Source of the DNA: Sipunculus nudus
Taxonomy: Eukaryota; Annelida; Sipuncula; Golfingiida; Sipunculidae
Direction: 5' to 3'
Assembly: GCA_026874595.1 (NCBI GenBank)
Contig: CM049313.1
Location: forward strand, 57,247,159-57,311,158
DNA: 64,000 nt
The notes beneath the pieces were generated by a model that had not been told where the DNA came from, did no database searches, and worked only from the letters and a program-made list of their open reading frames with translations. Positions 35,053 to 48,080 of this stretch are shown one piece after another. The position numbers were made by a program, and so were the translations under genes. Within the stretch, counting starts at the first letter, position 1. Every line of letters begins with the position of its first letter.

Positions 35053-36057
35053 TATGCCCCCGCCACAAAGTGGCCGGGGCATATAGTTTTACCCATGTCC
35101 GTCCTTCCGTCATTCCAAAATCAAACAGTTTTACAGACTTTTTTACGCAATGCCTGCAGATATTGGCCTGATTTTTTGTGTGGGCAAATAATGACCAGTT
35201 ACAGATCGAGTTCGCGTTTCGTCTCGGTTGACCTACTTTTGACAGTTTTATGGCTCCTACACTTAGAAAATTTCATGAAAAATATAAATTTTCATGACAA
35301 ATACATGTGTACGGACTTTTTTTCACAATGCCTGCAATTATTGGCCTGATTTTTGGTGTGTGGGCACATATTGATCAGTTACAGATCGAGTCGCATTGCG
35401 TCCCAGATTACCTACTTTTGACCATTTTACGGCTCCTTAACTTAGAAAATTTCATGAAAAATAAAAATTTTTATGACAAATACACATGTACAGACTTTTT
35501 TTTCACAATGCCTGCAGATATTGGCCTGATTTTTGGTTTGGGGCAGATATTGATCAGTTACAGATCGCGTTCGCGTTTCGTCCCAGATGACCTACTTTTG
35601 ACCATTTTACCGCTCCTGAACATAGAAAATTTCATGAAAAATAGAAATTTTCATGACAAATACACATATACAGACTTTTTTAGCAATGCCTGCAGAAATT
35701 GGCCTGATTTTTGGTTTGGGGCAGATATTGATCAGTTACAGATCGAGTTCGCGTTTCGTCCCAGATGACCTACTTTTGACCATTTTACGGCTCCTTAACT
35801 TAGAAAATTTCATGAAAAATATAAATTTTCATGACAAATACACATGTACAGACTTTTTTTGCAATGCCTGCAGATATTGGCCTGATTTTTGGTGTGTGGG
35901 CAGATAATAACCAGGTACAGATCGAGTTCGCGTTTCGTCCCCGTTGACCTACTTTTGACCATACGACACATCCTGAATTTAAAAAATTTTACAAAATTTA
36001 ACAAATGTTACTAATTTGCCCCAGGCGGGGGCATTCGTGTCGTTCTGACACATCTAG
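35053..36057 (+). mobile_element. family C element with five 178-bp core repeats
   Basis: 5' hairpin ATGCCCCCGCCAC/AAA/GTGGCCGGGGCAT. 3' part GGGGGCAT, then hairpin GTGTC-GTTCT-GACAC and ATCTAG followed by T, a Helitron-like terminus. The core holds five copies of a 178-180-bp unit (CAATGCCTGCAG at 35148, 35326, 35506, 35684, 35862). B2 shows the uninterrupted target (ATCGGATTTTGC...CTTAGATTTTAT). Confidence 0.78.
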
Positions 36058-36358
36058 TTCTAACTGCATTTTCTTAGATTTTATAGGAAAAAGCTAAAAA
36101 AGCTTTAAAAATCTTCTTCTCCGAAACTGACCAGCCAAATTGTCCAATATTTCACAGAAATGATCCCTGGAACAATCTTTCTCAAATTTGTTCAAATGGT
36201 TCCAGTTCGATGATTTTTGGCAGAGTTACAGATGGCTGAACTTTGTTAACTGTGCAAAAAAGCATATTAAAATTTAAATCTCAGAAACGGCTGGAGCTAT
36301 CATCACCAAATTTTATGCCAATGTTGGTCACATAGGTCATATCTGAAATTGAGGTATT

Positions 36359-36370
36359 GGTGGCGCCACC
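36359..36370. repeat. GGTGGCGCCACC palindrome, first perfect copy
   Basis: Perfect 12-bp palindrome that recurs at 38464, 38742, 38891, 39013, 39161, 39290, 39435, 39564, 39842, 40627, 41459 and 41794, plus one- or two-base variants. Confidence 0.85.
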
Positions 36371-37359
36371 TGCATTGGCCTTTCTTGTACGGGGTCATCA
36401 GTGCCTGTAACACACTGAGAGCTACAAAAAACTTCTTCTTTGAAACCATATGGCCAAAATGTTTAATATCGCACAGAAATGATCCTAGGGTAGTGCTTTC
36501 TGAAGTTTGTTCAAATGGTCTCTTTTAGTGACTTTTGGCTTAGTAATGGGAAGCTGAATTTAGTCATATGCCATAATAGCCAATTTTAGCTCAGTGGCTA
36601 CAAAGATCTTCTTCTCAAAAACCACTGGGCCAAATTCTTAAATCTCACACATTAATTATCCTCAGATGTTGATAATTTAAGTTTGTTCAAATGGTTTTGG
36701 TTCAGTGCTTTTTGGCTGAGTTACGGGAAGCTGAACTTAGCCAGTTTGCTGTATCTTCCTATATCAGTTATAAAACCTGCGAAACGTTTTTTGACTGATG
36801 CCACTGAAGCCAGTTTGTTAAATATTTTACAAGAATAATCCCAACAATAATTCTTATAATAATTGTCATTAATGGTTCCACATGAATGATTTTTGGCTGA
36901 ATTATGGAAATTGAATTGAGTCATTTTACCATATATGTTAGCTGTGTTATGCTGTTACATCTAGCCTGGCACCATTTAATCAGCATCTATTACATCATGC
37001 CACTAGACATTTAGATTTCAGGTTATCTTGGGTTAATATTGACAAAAGCTTTTAAAAAATTTAGATTTATGATTTAAGTTATTCATCATACCAGGCAATG
37101 TTACAATCATGGATATTTAGCTCTCTGTGGCTATATAAAGACAACTACATGGATTATATATCATTGGTATCCCTACTCAACTTAATTCAAGAATTTGCCA
37201 TCAATGAGATATATCTTCATTTTAATTTTGCATTAAGTATGCATCCGTAATAATTTTACATATATTCCTGATTTATTTTTTATAAAAAGTCAGTTGAAAA
37301 GCATTTTGTATTGGGAAAATAAATTTCAAAGTTATTTCAAGTAGGGACCACTTTTGTGT

Positions 37360-37735
37360 ACAGATGGCAGCACTGGGTTTACCATTGGCAGATTGCCAGT
37401 GCCTTGATGTTGGCCATTAGCCAAGATGATATCAGCTCTATAAATAGTTTTGGCACAGTGCCAGGATTGGAAGAAGTGCAGCCAGGTAGAGGTCAAAAGT
37501 TCACTCAGTGCAGTCGCTGCTTTCTATTTAAAGCTTTGGAAGACTGCTCACTGCATCATATTTGGCACCAAAGTTCAGCTTGAATCTATTTATAGCTTTG
37601 GCAGACTGCCTACTGTGTCAGATTATGCAATAGGTCAAGAGTTCACTCAGTGCAGCCAGGTACAGGTCAAAAGTTCACTCAGTCTAGCCAGGTGCAGGTC
37701 AAGAGTTCACTCAGTGCAGTAGCTTGAGGCAGCAA
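37360..37735 (+). repeat. degenerate repeats of GTTCACTCAGTGCAG in B1
   Basis: Several copies of GTCAAGAGTTCACTCAGT and of ATCTATTTATAGCTTTGGCA, also present in B2 at 44340-44670. Part of the family B body. Confidence 0.55.
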
Positions 37736-38147
37736 TTTGTCACAGGTCACTCGGTGGCAACTGCCTTACTCGCCTAAGCCTTGTCAGCCCAGTGCATCAA
37801 ACTCTGGGGAAGGTTGATGTATTGGACTGATATTTTGACCTGTCTATGCGTCTTTGATGGTATTCTTATTTACAAGACAGGTGGTGCCACCTACATTGAC
37901 TTTTGCAGTGTATGCGCCTGCTTATTTCTACAGAGGAATTTGATACATCAGCCTTAAGTTGGGCATGTTTATACATATCGGGTAGCTTTATAGTGTACAA
38001 GACTGGTGGCACCACCTACAATCATTCTTGCACAGTCTATGTCCCTCCTTATTTCACAGGAGGGGTTTGACATATCAGTCTGACATTGGGCATATTTATA
38101 TATCTCTTTGTTGTATATAAAACTGGTGGTGCCAGCTACAATCATTG

Positions 38148-40151
38148 TATCCGCTAAAACAGAGTTTTGCGGATACTGTTTTCAGTCGGACACCGACGCT
38201 GCTGCCATAGCCGCATAGGTTTCCGGAGAACTCCTCCATAACCACTGGGCAGAATTTTTTAAAATTCGGAATTATGATTGGTCACATGTGAACTGCCAGG
38301 CCCTCATTTTTGGTTGACCTCTGACCTTTCCTCTCTGCCCAGCGTCCATTTGTGCGTCTGTTTCCACACATAAACCCACATATCTCGGGAACCGTTTGAC
38401 CGATCAGGCTAAAAATTTTGCTCAATATAGCCCTTGGAAAGCTTTATAACATATACTAAAAATGGTGGCGCCACCTGCAACAATTTTTGCACAGCGTCCA
38501 TCTGTTCATCTGCTTTGGGATAAAATTACTCATATCTCATAAGTGGTTTGACTTTTCCACCTGAAATTTTTGCAGGTTTATACATCCTGGACAGCTTTCT
38601 CGATTTTATGACCGGTGGTGCCACCTACATTCACGTTTACTCTGCAGACATCCAAGCTCATATCTCGGGAACCATTTGATGGATTGAGCCAAAATTTTGC
38701 ATGTGTATAGATCTCACATAGCTCTTTACATAGGCAAAACCGGTGGCGCCACCTGCAACCATTTTTGCACAGCGTCCATCTGTTCATCTGCTTTGGGATA
38801 ATATCACTCATATCTCAGCAGTGGTTTGAATTTTCCACCTGAAATTTTGCAGGTTTATACATCCTGGACAGCTTTCTCGATTTTATGACAGGTGGCGCCA
38901 CCTACATTTATGTTTACTCTGCAGACATCCAAGCTCATATCTCGTTTGACGGATTGAGCCAAAATTTTGCATGTGTATAGATCTCACATCGCTCTTCATC
39001 ATAGGCAAAACTGGTGGCGCCACCTGCAACCATTTTTGCACAGCGTCCATCTGTTCATCTGCTTTGGGATAAAATTACTCATATCTCAGAAGTGGTTTAA
39101 CTTTTCCACCTGAATTTTACAGGTTTATACATCATGGACAGGTTTCTCGATTTTTTTAGAGGTGGCGCCACCTACATTCACGTTTACTATGCAGACATCC
39201 AAGCTCATATCTCGGGAACAGTTTGACCGATTGAGCCAAAATTTTGCATGTGTATAGATCTCACATAGCTCTTCATCATAGGCAAAACTGGTGGCGCCAC
39301 CTGCAACCATTTTTGCACAGCGTCCGTTTATCTGCTTTGGGATAAAATCACTCATATCTCAGAAGTGGTTTGACTTTTCCACCTGAACTTTTACAGGTTA
39401 ATACATCCTGGACAGCTCTCTCGATTTTATGACAGGTGGCGCCACCTACATTCACATTTACTCTGCAGACATCCAAACTCATATCTCGGGAACTGTTTGA
39501 CTGATTGGGCCAAAATTCTGCTTGTGTATAGATCTCGTATAGTTCTTCATCATAAGCAAAACTGGTGGCGCCACCTGCAACCACTTATGCACAGCGTCCA
39601 TCTGTTCATCTGCCTTGGGATAAAATCACTCATATCTCAGCAGTGGTTTGACTTATCCACCTGAAATTTTGCAGGTTTATACTTCCTGGACAGCTCTCTT
39701 AATTTTATGACAGGTGGCGCCACTTACATTCAGGTTTACTCTGTAGACATCCAAGCTCATATCTCAGGAATTGTTTTACCAATTGGGCCAAAATTTTGCA
39801 TGTGTATAGATCTCACATAGCTCTTCATCATAGGCAAAAGTGGTGGCGCCACCTGCAACCATTTATGCACAGCGTCCATCTGTTTATCTGCCTTGGGATA
39901 AAATCACTCATATCTCAGCAGTGGTTTAATTTTTCCACCTTAAATTTTGCAGGTTTATATATCCTGGACAATTTCCTCAATTTTATGACAGCTGGCACCA
40001 CCAACATTCATGTTTACACTGCAGACATCCATGCTAATATGCAACACACCTCACTCTTTTCCCCTTGCCACTTAATCTATGCCTCACTTCACCCGTCCCA
40101 CTCTGATTTCTGCGGATACACATAGTCGCTTGTCGACTACCCATATTCTAG
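38148..40151 (+). mobile_element. family E element with ~276-bp core repeats
   Basis: 5' TATCCGC...GCGGATA hairpin (38148-38175). 3' TGCGGATAC, hairpin AGTCG-CTTGT-CGACT, then ATTCTAG followed by T. A similar 3' end is at 46125-46163. The core has about 5.7 units of 271-278 bp, each with two GGTGGCGCCACC palindromes (starts 38464, 38742, 39013, 39290, 39564, 39842). Short minus-strand ORFs here are by-products of the array. Confidence 0.72.
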
Positions 40152-40808
40152 TTTTAAAATGTCCTAGTCTGAAACTTGCAGGTCCGAAACATCCATTTTG
40201 CTGAATTAATAATGGTAGATATGCCGGACTTGAGAGGATCAATATTAAATTTAAAAAATAAACCTCCATTCATACTCCCAATCTTTGCACAGGTTCGCAT
40301 TAGGCCTGTAGGCCTTGTTATGAATTATTTTCTCTATTTTTGAGACCTTTAAAGATGTGGTTATCTGTTAACAGGGCACAAATCGTAAAGACTGGACCTA
40401 GAATCTTCATTCTTGACATTCTGAGAGACCTATGAAAAGTCTCCATGGAAACCAGAAATTAGGTCTCTTTTACCCATATCCTTCGAGCTATGGGGCCCCA
40501 AAGTACCCTCCAGAATAGTGAAAAATTTCATACAAAAACTTCAATATCTAATTAACTACATCACTGATGGTCATGATTTTTGGCATACATAATAATCATG
40601 AGATGTTTCATCAGTTTCTGCAGACTGGTGGCGCCACCTGTATTTTTCGATTTTTTAGGATTTTTTTCTCTATTTTTGAGACATTTAAAAATGTGGACAT
40701 CTGTTCACAGGGCACAAATCATAACAACTGGACCTAGAATCTTTATTCTTGATATTCTGAGAGACCTATGAAAAGTCTCCATGGAAACCTCAAATTAGGT
40801 CTCTTTTA

Positions 40809-40826
40809 CCCCCCCCCCCCCCCCCC
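40809..40826. repeat. poly-C tract
   Basis: About 17 C replacing part of a family A unit between TTTTA and AGAATAGT. Confidence 0.8.
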
Positions 40827-42728
40827 AGAATAGTCAAAAATTTCATAAAAAAACTTCAATATCTGATTAACTACATCACTGATGGTCATGATTTTTGGCA
40901 TACACATTGATCATGAGATGTTTCATCAGTTTCTGCAGACTGGTGGCACCATCTGTATTTTTCAAATATTTACAATTTTTTTTCTCTATTTTTTTAGACC
41001 TTTAAGGAAGTAGTTATCTGTCAACAGGGTTCAAATTGTAACGACTTTACCTAGAATCTTCATGCTTGACACACAGGGAGACACATGTAAAGTCTCCATG
41101 GAAACCTGAAATTAGGTCTCTGTTACCCATATCCTTTGAACTGTGGCACTCCAAACTACAGCTCTGATTAAAAAAAATAGAGGTGGCGCACCCAGGCTGC
41201 AGAAACTGATGAAACACGCCATGATCAATATCCATGCAAACAATTATGGTGATCTCTGCATTAGTTGTTCAGATACTTCAGCTTTTGTATCAAATTTTCC
41301 ATTATTCTGAGCTGTACTTTGGAGTGCCACAGCTCAAAGGATATAGGTAACAGAGACCTAAATGTTGATAGGTCCAGTTGTTACTATTTGAACCCTGTTA
41401 ACAGATAACTAGGGTCTCAAAAATAGAGAAAATAAATTGTAAAAATTTGAAAAATACAGGTGGCGCCACCAGTCTGCAGGAACTGATGAAACATCTTATG
41501 ATCAATATGTATGCCAAAAATCATGACCATCAGTGATGTAGTCAATTAGATTTTGAAGTTTTTGTATGAAATTTTTCCCTCTTCTGGGGGGTACTTTGGG
41601 CCCCATAGCTCAAAGGATATGGGTAACAGAGACCTAATTTCTGGTTTCAAAGGAGATTTTTCATGGACCTCTCTGGATGTAAAGAAAGAAGATTCCAGGT
41701 CCAGTCGTTACAATTTGAACTCTGTTGACAGATAACTACATCCTTAAAGGTCTCAAAAATAGAGAAAAAAATTGTAAAAATTTGAAAAATACAGGTGGCG
41801 CCACCAGACTGCAGAAACTGATGAAACATCTCATGATCAATATGTATGCCAAAAATCATGGCCATCAGTGATGTAGTTAATGTGATATTGAAGTTTTTGT
41901 ATGAAATTTTTCACAATTCTGGGGGGTACTTTGGGGCCCCATAGCTCGAAGGATATGGGTAACAGAGACGTAATTTCTGGTTTCCAAGGAGACTTTTCAT
42001 AGGCCTCTCAGAATGTTAAGAATGAAGATTCTAGGTCCAGTCTTTACGATTTGTGCCCTGTTAACAGATGTTCACATTTTTAAAGGTCTCAAAAATAGAT
42101 AAACAATTCGTAAAAAATCGAAAAATACAGGTGGTGCCACCAGTCTGCAGGAACTGATGAAACATCTCATGATCAATATGTATGCCAAAAATCATGACCA
42201 TCAGTGATGTAGGTAATGAGATATTAAAATTTTTGTATGAACTTTTTTACTATTCTGGGGGGTACATTGGGGCCCCATAGCTCGAAGGATATGGGTAACA
42301 GCAACCTAATTCCAAGTTTCCAAGGAGATTTTTCATGGACCTCTCTGGATGTAAAATAAAAAGATTCCAGGTCCAGCGGTTACGATTTGTGCCTTGTTAA
42401 CGGACAGATGACCGGATGGCCGGACGGACGACGGACAAAGAGTGATCGCTATAGCTCAGATGGCTTACAGTCAGCTGAGCTAAAAATATTGGACTTACAC
42501 TTTTTACATTTTCATGTCCATAATCTGATATGATTGCTGTCCAACCTTATCATGCCTTTTGAATCGTTTTGGACATTCATAACTGTTACGTTCTTTGGAG
42601 CAATTGCCACAAGTTTGGTCTCTCATTGGAGGTTCTGTGATATCAAACGTCAGACTTGTCAGAAATTCATTATGTCTGCAAGGTAGCAACCTTAGAAATC
42701 CTTTGCCAGTTCAGTTTCTCTGATTATT

Positions 42729-45186
42729 TTTTAGCGAACCTGTGAGCTAATGCGATGGTGTGGCGTCGTCTGTCGTCTGTACGTAAACCCTTACTATATC
42801 AAAAATGACAGGAGCTAGCATCATGAAATTTTATGCAAAAAATTAGCCATCTGAAGAACTATCGGATTTTGCTTATTTTTTGGCTAACGGCATTGTCTTA
42901 GATTTTATTGAGAAAAAGCTAAAAAAAACTTTAAAAATCTTCTCTTCTGAAACGGTCCAGCCAAATTGTTCTCTCAAGTTTGTTCGAATGGTTCAAGTTT
43001 GATGAATTTTGGCTGAGTTACAGGAAGTTGCACTTAGTCATCTGTCTTAAAAAGCATACTAAAATGACAATCTCAGAAACAGCCGGAGCTATCATCACCA
43101 AATTTTATGCCGGTGTTGGTCACAGGAGTCATATATGAAATTCAGGTATTGTAGGCGCCACCTGCATTGACTTTTTTGTACGGGGGTCATCGATCATCTG
43201 TACATTAACCCATAATTTCTCAAGAATAGCAGGAGCTAACATCCTTAGATTTTATGCAATAATCTGTTACATATCAAATGTTGTTGGATTCAGCTTATTT
43301 TTTTCTGCTATCTGCATTTACTCAGATTTTATAGGGAAAAAGCCGAAAAAACATAAGTCTTCTTGTAAACGGTCAAGCCAAATTGTTATTTTACAGAAAT
43401 AATCCCAGAGGCAAACCCTCTCATGTTTGTTCAAATGGTTTGTGTTTGATGAATTTTGGGGGAGTTACGCATATTTGAACTTAGTCATTAGGGCAAGTAA
43501 GCATACTAACATAGCAATCTCAGAAATGACTGGAGCTAGCATCTCCAAGTATTGTGCAAATGTTGGTCACATGACTCATATTTGAATTTGCAGATTTTGT
43601 GGCGTCACCAACATTGACCTGTTTAATGGGCAAAAACCTTATAATTTTAGCCTCTTTCAGCTTTAAAATGTTTATGATGAAACTGTCAAGTTGAATCGTT
43701 CAATTTTTCACAAGAATTATCCTAGGACATGGTTCTTTCAATCATATAAAAATAGACTTAGTTTGTTGATTTGTGGTTGAGTCGCAAAATGCTTAAGTTG
43801 AGGACTGCAAAAGTGTTCTTCTACAAAATTGTTGCTTCAATTATAACTTCTGTAACATTGCACAAAAAATTTTCTTAGGTGGCCTTTGTTAAAGTTTACA
43901 TGAATGATTTTTGGCAGAATTATTGGACCTTTAAAAAAAAAAGGACTGCATCTTTTATTATTCTAGATATTTTGATAAAAGTCTTGTGAATATGTCAGCT
44001 TGAAAAAAAAGCATCTTAGCCAAAGTCTTTCAGTATGTAAAAACAGATTTATAAACAGGCCAAGATTGTGTCAGTATCTTTAAATAGGTTGAGAAACTGC
44101 TAATTGTTTCAGATTTGGCAACAGTTTTACATCGCAGCCAGATATATGTCAGGGATTTAATCAGTGCAGACAGGCACAAAGCATGTGATCACCTCATGAG
44201 TGTCATGTGAACACCTCATGGGCACAATGTGATCACCTCATGGGTAGCATGTGATCACCTTATGAGTACCTTGTGATCACCTCATGGGTGTCATGCCCCT
44301 CAGGGCTGCATGTGGGACTACTATTTCAGATTTGGCAACAGGCCAAAGGTCAGTCTGGATCTATTTATAGCTTTGGCAGACTGCCAACTGTATCAGATTA
44401 GGAAACAGGCCAAGAGTTCACTCAGTGCAACCAGGTAAAGGTCAAGAGTTCACTCAGTGCAGTAGCTGCATTCTATTTTTAGCTTTGGCAGACTGCCCAC
44501 TGCATCAGATTTGGCACCAAAGTTCAGCCTGGATCTATTTATAGCTTTGGCAGACTGCCAGCTCTTTCAGATAATGCAACAGGTCAAGAGTTCACTCAGT
44601 GCAGCCAGGTACAGGTCTTAAGTTCACTCAGTCCAGCCAGATGCAGGTCAAGAGTTCACTTAGTTCAGTAGCTTGAGTCAGCAATTTGTCACAGTTCACC
44701 CAGGGCAACTGCCTTTCTTACCTTAGCATTGTCAGCCAAGTGCATCAGACTCAAGGTAAGTTTGATATATTGGCCTGTTATTTTGACCTGTCTATGCATC
44801 TTTGATGGCTTTCTTGTTCACAAGGCAGGTGTTGCCACCTACAATGACTTTTGCACAGCATAAAAGTCACAGTGTATGTGCCTGCTTATTTCTACAGAGG
44901 AATTTGATATATCAGCCTGAAATTGGGCATATTTATACATATCAGATAGCTTTGTCATATACAAGACTGGTGGTGCCAGCTATAATCATTTTTGTGTTGT
45001 GTGCACCCATGCAAGAATTTCAGCAGTGATATTTGTGTCATTGTTTCTTATTCAAAATGTTTAGTTTTAGCATTGTTCATATACATGTTACACATATACC
45101 TAAAAGGTAATGGTCCAGCATTGAAGCATAATACCTGGTGTATATCCCATTGCACAGGTTCGCGTTAGGCCTGTAGGCCTCGGTTA
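42729..45186 (+). mobile_element. family B rolling-circle-like element (B2)
   Basis: 5' TTTTTTAGCGAACCTGTGAG and 3' GCACAGGTTCGCGTTAGGCC then TGTAGGCCTCGGTT. Collinear with B1 but without the C and E insertions. Contains the 22-bp minisatellite at 44185. Confidence 0.68.
44185..44295. repeat. 22-bp minisatellite, five copies
   Basis: GTGATCACCTCATGGGTGTC-type unit repeated at 44185, 44207, 44229, 44251 and 44273, exactly 22 bp apart. Four of five units keep the GTGATCAC palindrome. Confidence 0.85.
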
Positions 45187-46850
45187 ATGTTTGGTCCCTT
45201 TAAAAAGATGTTTGTTGTTCAATTTCAGACCTGTCAGAAATCCAGTACAGCCAGCAGGAAGTCATCTTTAAATTCCTTTAGAGCATATTATCTCATGAAC
45301 TATTAAAGTGAATGCACTGGGATGCATCTTATTGTAATCTTGCATTGGGTCAAAGATTTCTGAATATATATGACCATTTATGAAAGCTCAGTACAGTTGG
45401 CTTGTATTGAATATAAGTTCATACAGAAGCACCCATTTCACAATAATTCTTGCTGTCCTTGATTTTGTGCTATATATTTTTATCTTATATTTGCCCCGTG
45501 TGGTGTCCCTTTTGAGACTGACAGATATCAAGCAAGCTATGGGATTTGTTCCTGATAGCTCAACAGCCATACATTTTGCCTCAGACCATCAATTCACTGT
45601 GTTTTGACCAGACATATGTTATATATATTTCTGTCAAAATAGAAAGCTTCAACAAAATTGACATATAGGTTCTTCAGAAATTTGACTGGAAGTTGTGAAT
45701 CTCCACCCTTGATGGTGCAGGTCATGCTTGGCAGCTGAGCATCATGACGCATGGGTCACTTGTTAATACCACCGTCTCGTTTTCAAGACTGGTGGTGCCA
45801 TCTGCCATTGTTTTCTTGTTGTGTCCATCTGTCCATTTGCTTTGGGTGATAATCGCTCATATGGTCTTGGATAACATTGTTGTAGATCAGACAGGTGGCA
45901 CCACCGGGTGTTTCCATTTTATATAATACATTGATGCACTTTCTCTTGGTAGTGGATTGGTGTCTTAGCCTGATATTTGCATGGTGTATCCATCTGTAGA
46001 TCTGCTTTTGGTGACAATTGCACATATATGAGGAGTTTAATTGCCCTCACTGATGCCACAAAATTTTGAGTCTTGTCATGTCAGGAACATTCATTGCCTT
46101 ACTTTACCCATGCTTCAGTGATTCGGTGGATAAACAGTCACTTGTCGACTGCCTGTATTCTAGTGTCTATTAGTGATATTGACATATCAGACTGAAAATG
46201 TGCATGGCAATACATCTTGGATAGTTTCGTTGTATGCAAGACTTGTGGCGCCACCTACAATTGTTTTCAGAGTTGCATAGATCTTTGCATATAGCTCAAG
46301 ATAGGTTTGATGTATCTACATGAAATGTTGCATGTATGTAAATCTCAAGCAGCCTTCTTGTACAAGACCTTTGGTGCCACATACAATGTAAGTCATGCAG
46401 TGTATGTACCTGCTTATTTCTCAGCAGTTATTTGACATATTGGCCTGAAATTGTTTATGTCCAATCTCAGATAGCTTTGTCATATACAAAACTGGTGATG
46501 CAAATTAAAGTAGCTTATGCATTACATTCATCTGTGCTAATAACTCGAGAGTGGTTTGCATATCTGCCTGAAATTCTGCATTTCCATGCATGCATTTTTT
46601 ATGGCTATCTTGTACACAAGACTGTTAGGCGCCACTTACAATCGTTTTTGCAGTATTCAGCCATGTCAGTATCTCAGTAGTGATGTATGTGTAACTGGTG
46701 CTTGTACTCAATTTTTTAGTACATGCACTTACATTGTACATGTACCCATAAAACATTCACTTAAAAAGTAATCAAGAATGTTATCTAGGAAGCATTATAC
46801 CATATATCACATTGCAAAGGTTCGCATTTGGCCTGTAGGCCTTATTATGG
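45187..46850. repeat. fragments of families A, B and E
   Basis: Contains a family A 3' end (45733-45765, GACGCATGGGTCACTTGTT), a family E 3' end (46125-46163) and a family B 3' end (46813-46847, AAAGGTTCGCATTTGGCCTG). Variants of the GGTGGYGCCACC palindrome recur throughout. Boundaries overlap; no coding sequence. Confidence 0.55.
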
Positions 46851-48080
46851 CCTATATCTGACAATGGGATATGCATTTATGTATGTTTACATGCATTTCT
46901 TTGATCAATAGCACAGCTACTACAAAAGCTACAGTCCCTACAGCGGCTTAATTCAGCCCTGTTTACATTTATAAACATGTAATAAAATATTTGAATGACA
47001 TTTCTCTGATCCCTTTCATGTAGAAAATCATATTTTTGTGTTCCCTCCTTTGCAGGGCAATACTGAAGGAGGCATTGGCATCACTTTATCTTAAAGGTTT
47101 GGGTAGAGGCAGCCTGCCATCCTAAAATTGAAAAGTGGATTTTTGATAAACTGAAGTTGATGGGCCAGGCCCCTATCAGTTTATTTCAGAAAGCCCGAGT
47201 TTCATATTGTCATGGCTAGGGCAGGGGAAGACTCACACACACACACATATGTATACACATATGTATATATACATTATGTATGTATATATATCTTTTAAGC
47301 ATCTGTACATGACACATTTCAAATAAAATATGCCTGTATGACACATTTCAAATATATTAAAATAAAGAATAAGGTTTAAGGGAAAAAGTTATTATGTTTC
47401 TAGTATGTGTTTATTCTAAGCCAGGTTAAGATATAATATTTCACAATAAACAAATACATAGAACCAAAGTCTATAATTCTATTAAAGTCTATAATTTATT
47501 AAAATATTTAAATTTTAATATACAAATATTCTCTTAAAAGTGGTGAATACATTGAACATCCCCACTTTCTAAAAAGTGGGAGGGCATGCCCTCTCCCCCC
47601 CCCCCCCCCCCCCAGGACTATACTGTTGAACTCCATGAACTATTCATTCAAGGATCATTTATGTAATTTATACATCCATTTGGATATTTTATTCGCCTAT
47701 GTTAATTTCAGAATAATAAAATCTTTCTAGATCAGTCTAGATAAAGGTTTTATTTAAGCTGTACATGTGGAAATTACTTGGCAATGAGGGAATTATGGAC
47801 TGGTTTTGCACAGAGCGATAAAGGTGGTGTTTAAAATTACAACCGTGTTACACATGGCAAAGCTGCATTTCCCAAACAATAGTACTAGTGTTAACTTGAA
47901 GCTAAATTTTAATGCAGTTATCATAAGATGTTAGGAAAGAATAATATTAATGAATGATTAATTACTGTGACCTTTTGTTGTTTGGAAATACTTCTTGTAT
48001 ACCACTAAGTCATCAAGCAGACATACATATTTCCTGGGAGGGACTGTTGATCTATGGTATACAGGCCTACTTGAACATTA
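46851..48080. other. intergenic AT-rich DNA with microsatellite
   Basis: Holds a CA/TA microsatellite at 47231-47292 and a C run at about 47596-47613. No gene or element recognised. Confidence 0.55.

Larger units (their letters stand above)
34897..40320 (+). mobile_element. family B rolling-circle-like element (B1), carrying C and E
   Basis: 5' TTTAGCGAACCTGTGAGC and 3' GCACAGGTTCGCATTAGGCC then TGTAGGCCTTGTT. AGCGAACCTGTG and CACAGGTTCGC are subterminal inverted repeats, and AGGCCTGTAGGCCT is the 3' hairpin. A second copy is at 42729-45186. On either side the A5 unit continues (TATTTTTTCAAATT before, TTTTCTCTATTTTTGAGACC after). Confidence 0.7.
34528..42486. mobile_element. family A head-to-head array (A5), host of nested insertions
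   Basis: Starts TTTTAGCTCAGCTGACTGTA and ends with the inverted copy (CAGTCAGCTGAGCTAAAA), each followed inward by GTCCGTCCGGCCATCCGG and the same ~315-335-bp unit (AACAGGGCACAAATCGTAA ... GGTGGCGCCACCTGTATTTT). Units run forward at 34590-34900 and 40367-41165, then in reverse at 41190-42440. Family B element 34897-40320 interrupts the first unit. No ORF of note. Confidence 0.7.

Noticed and set aside
35307-35907. ORFs of 153 and 84 codons with repeated RSSSRFVPDDLLLTIL
   Set aside because: They translate the 178-bp core repeat of family C. The period is not a multiple of three and units fall in different frames.
38578-39584. Series of - strand ORFs containing MVAGGATSFAYDEEL
   Set aside because: By-product of the ~276-bp family E array; the frame shifts between units and GGAT is just the GGTGGCGCCACC palindrome translated.
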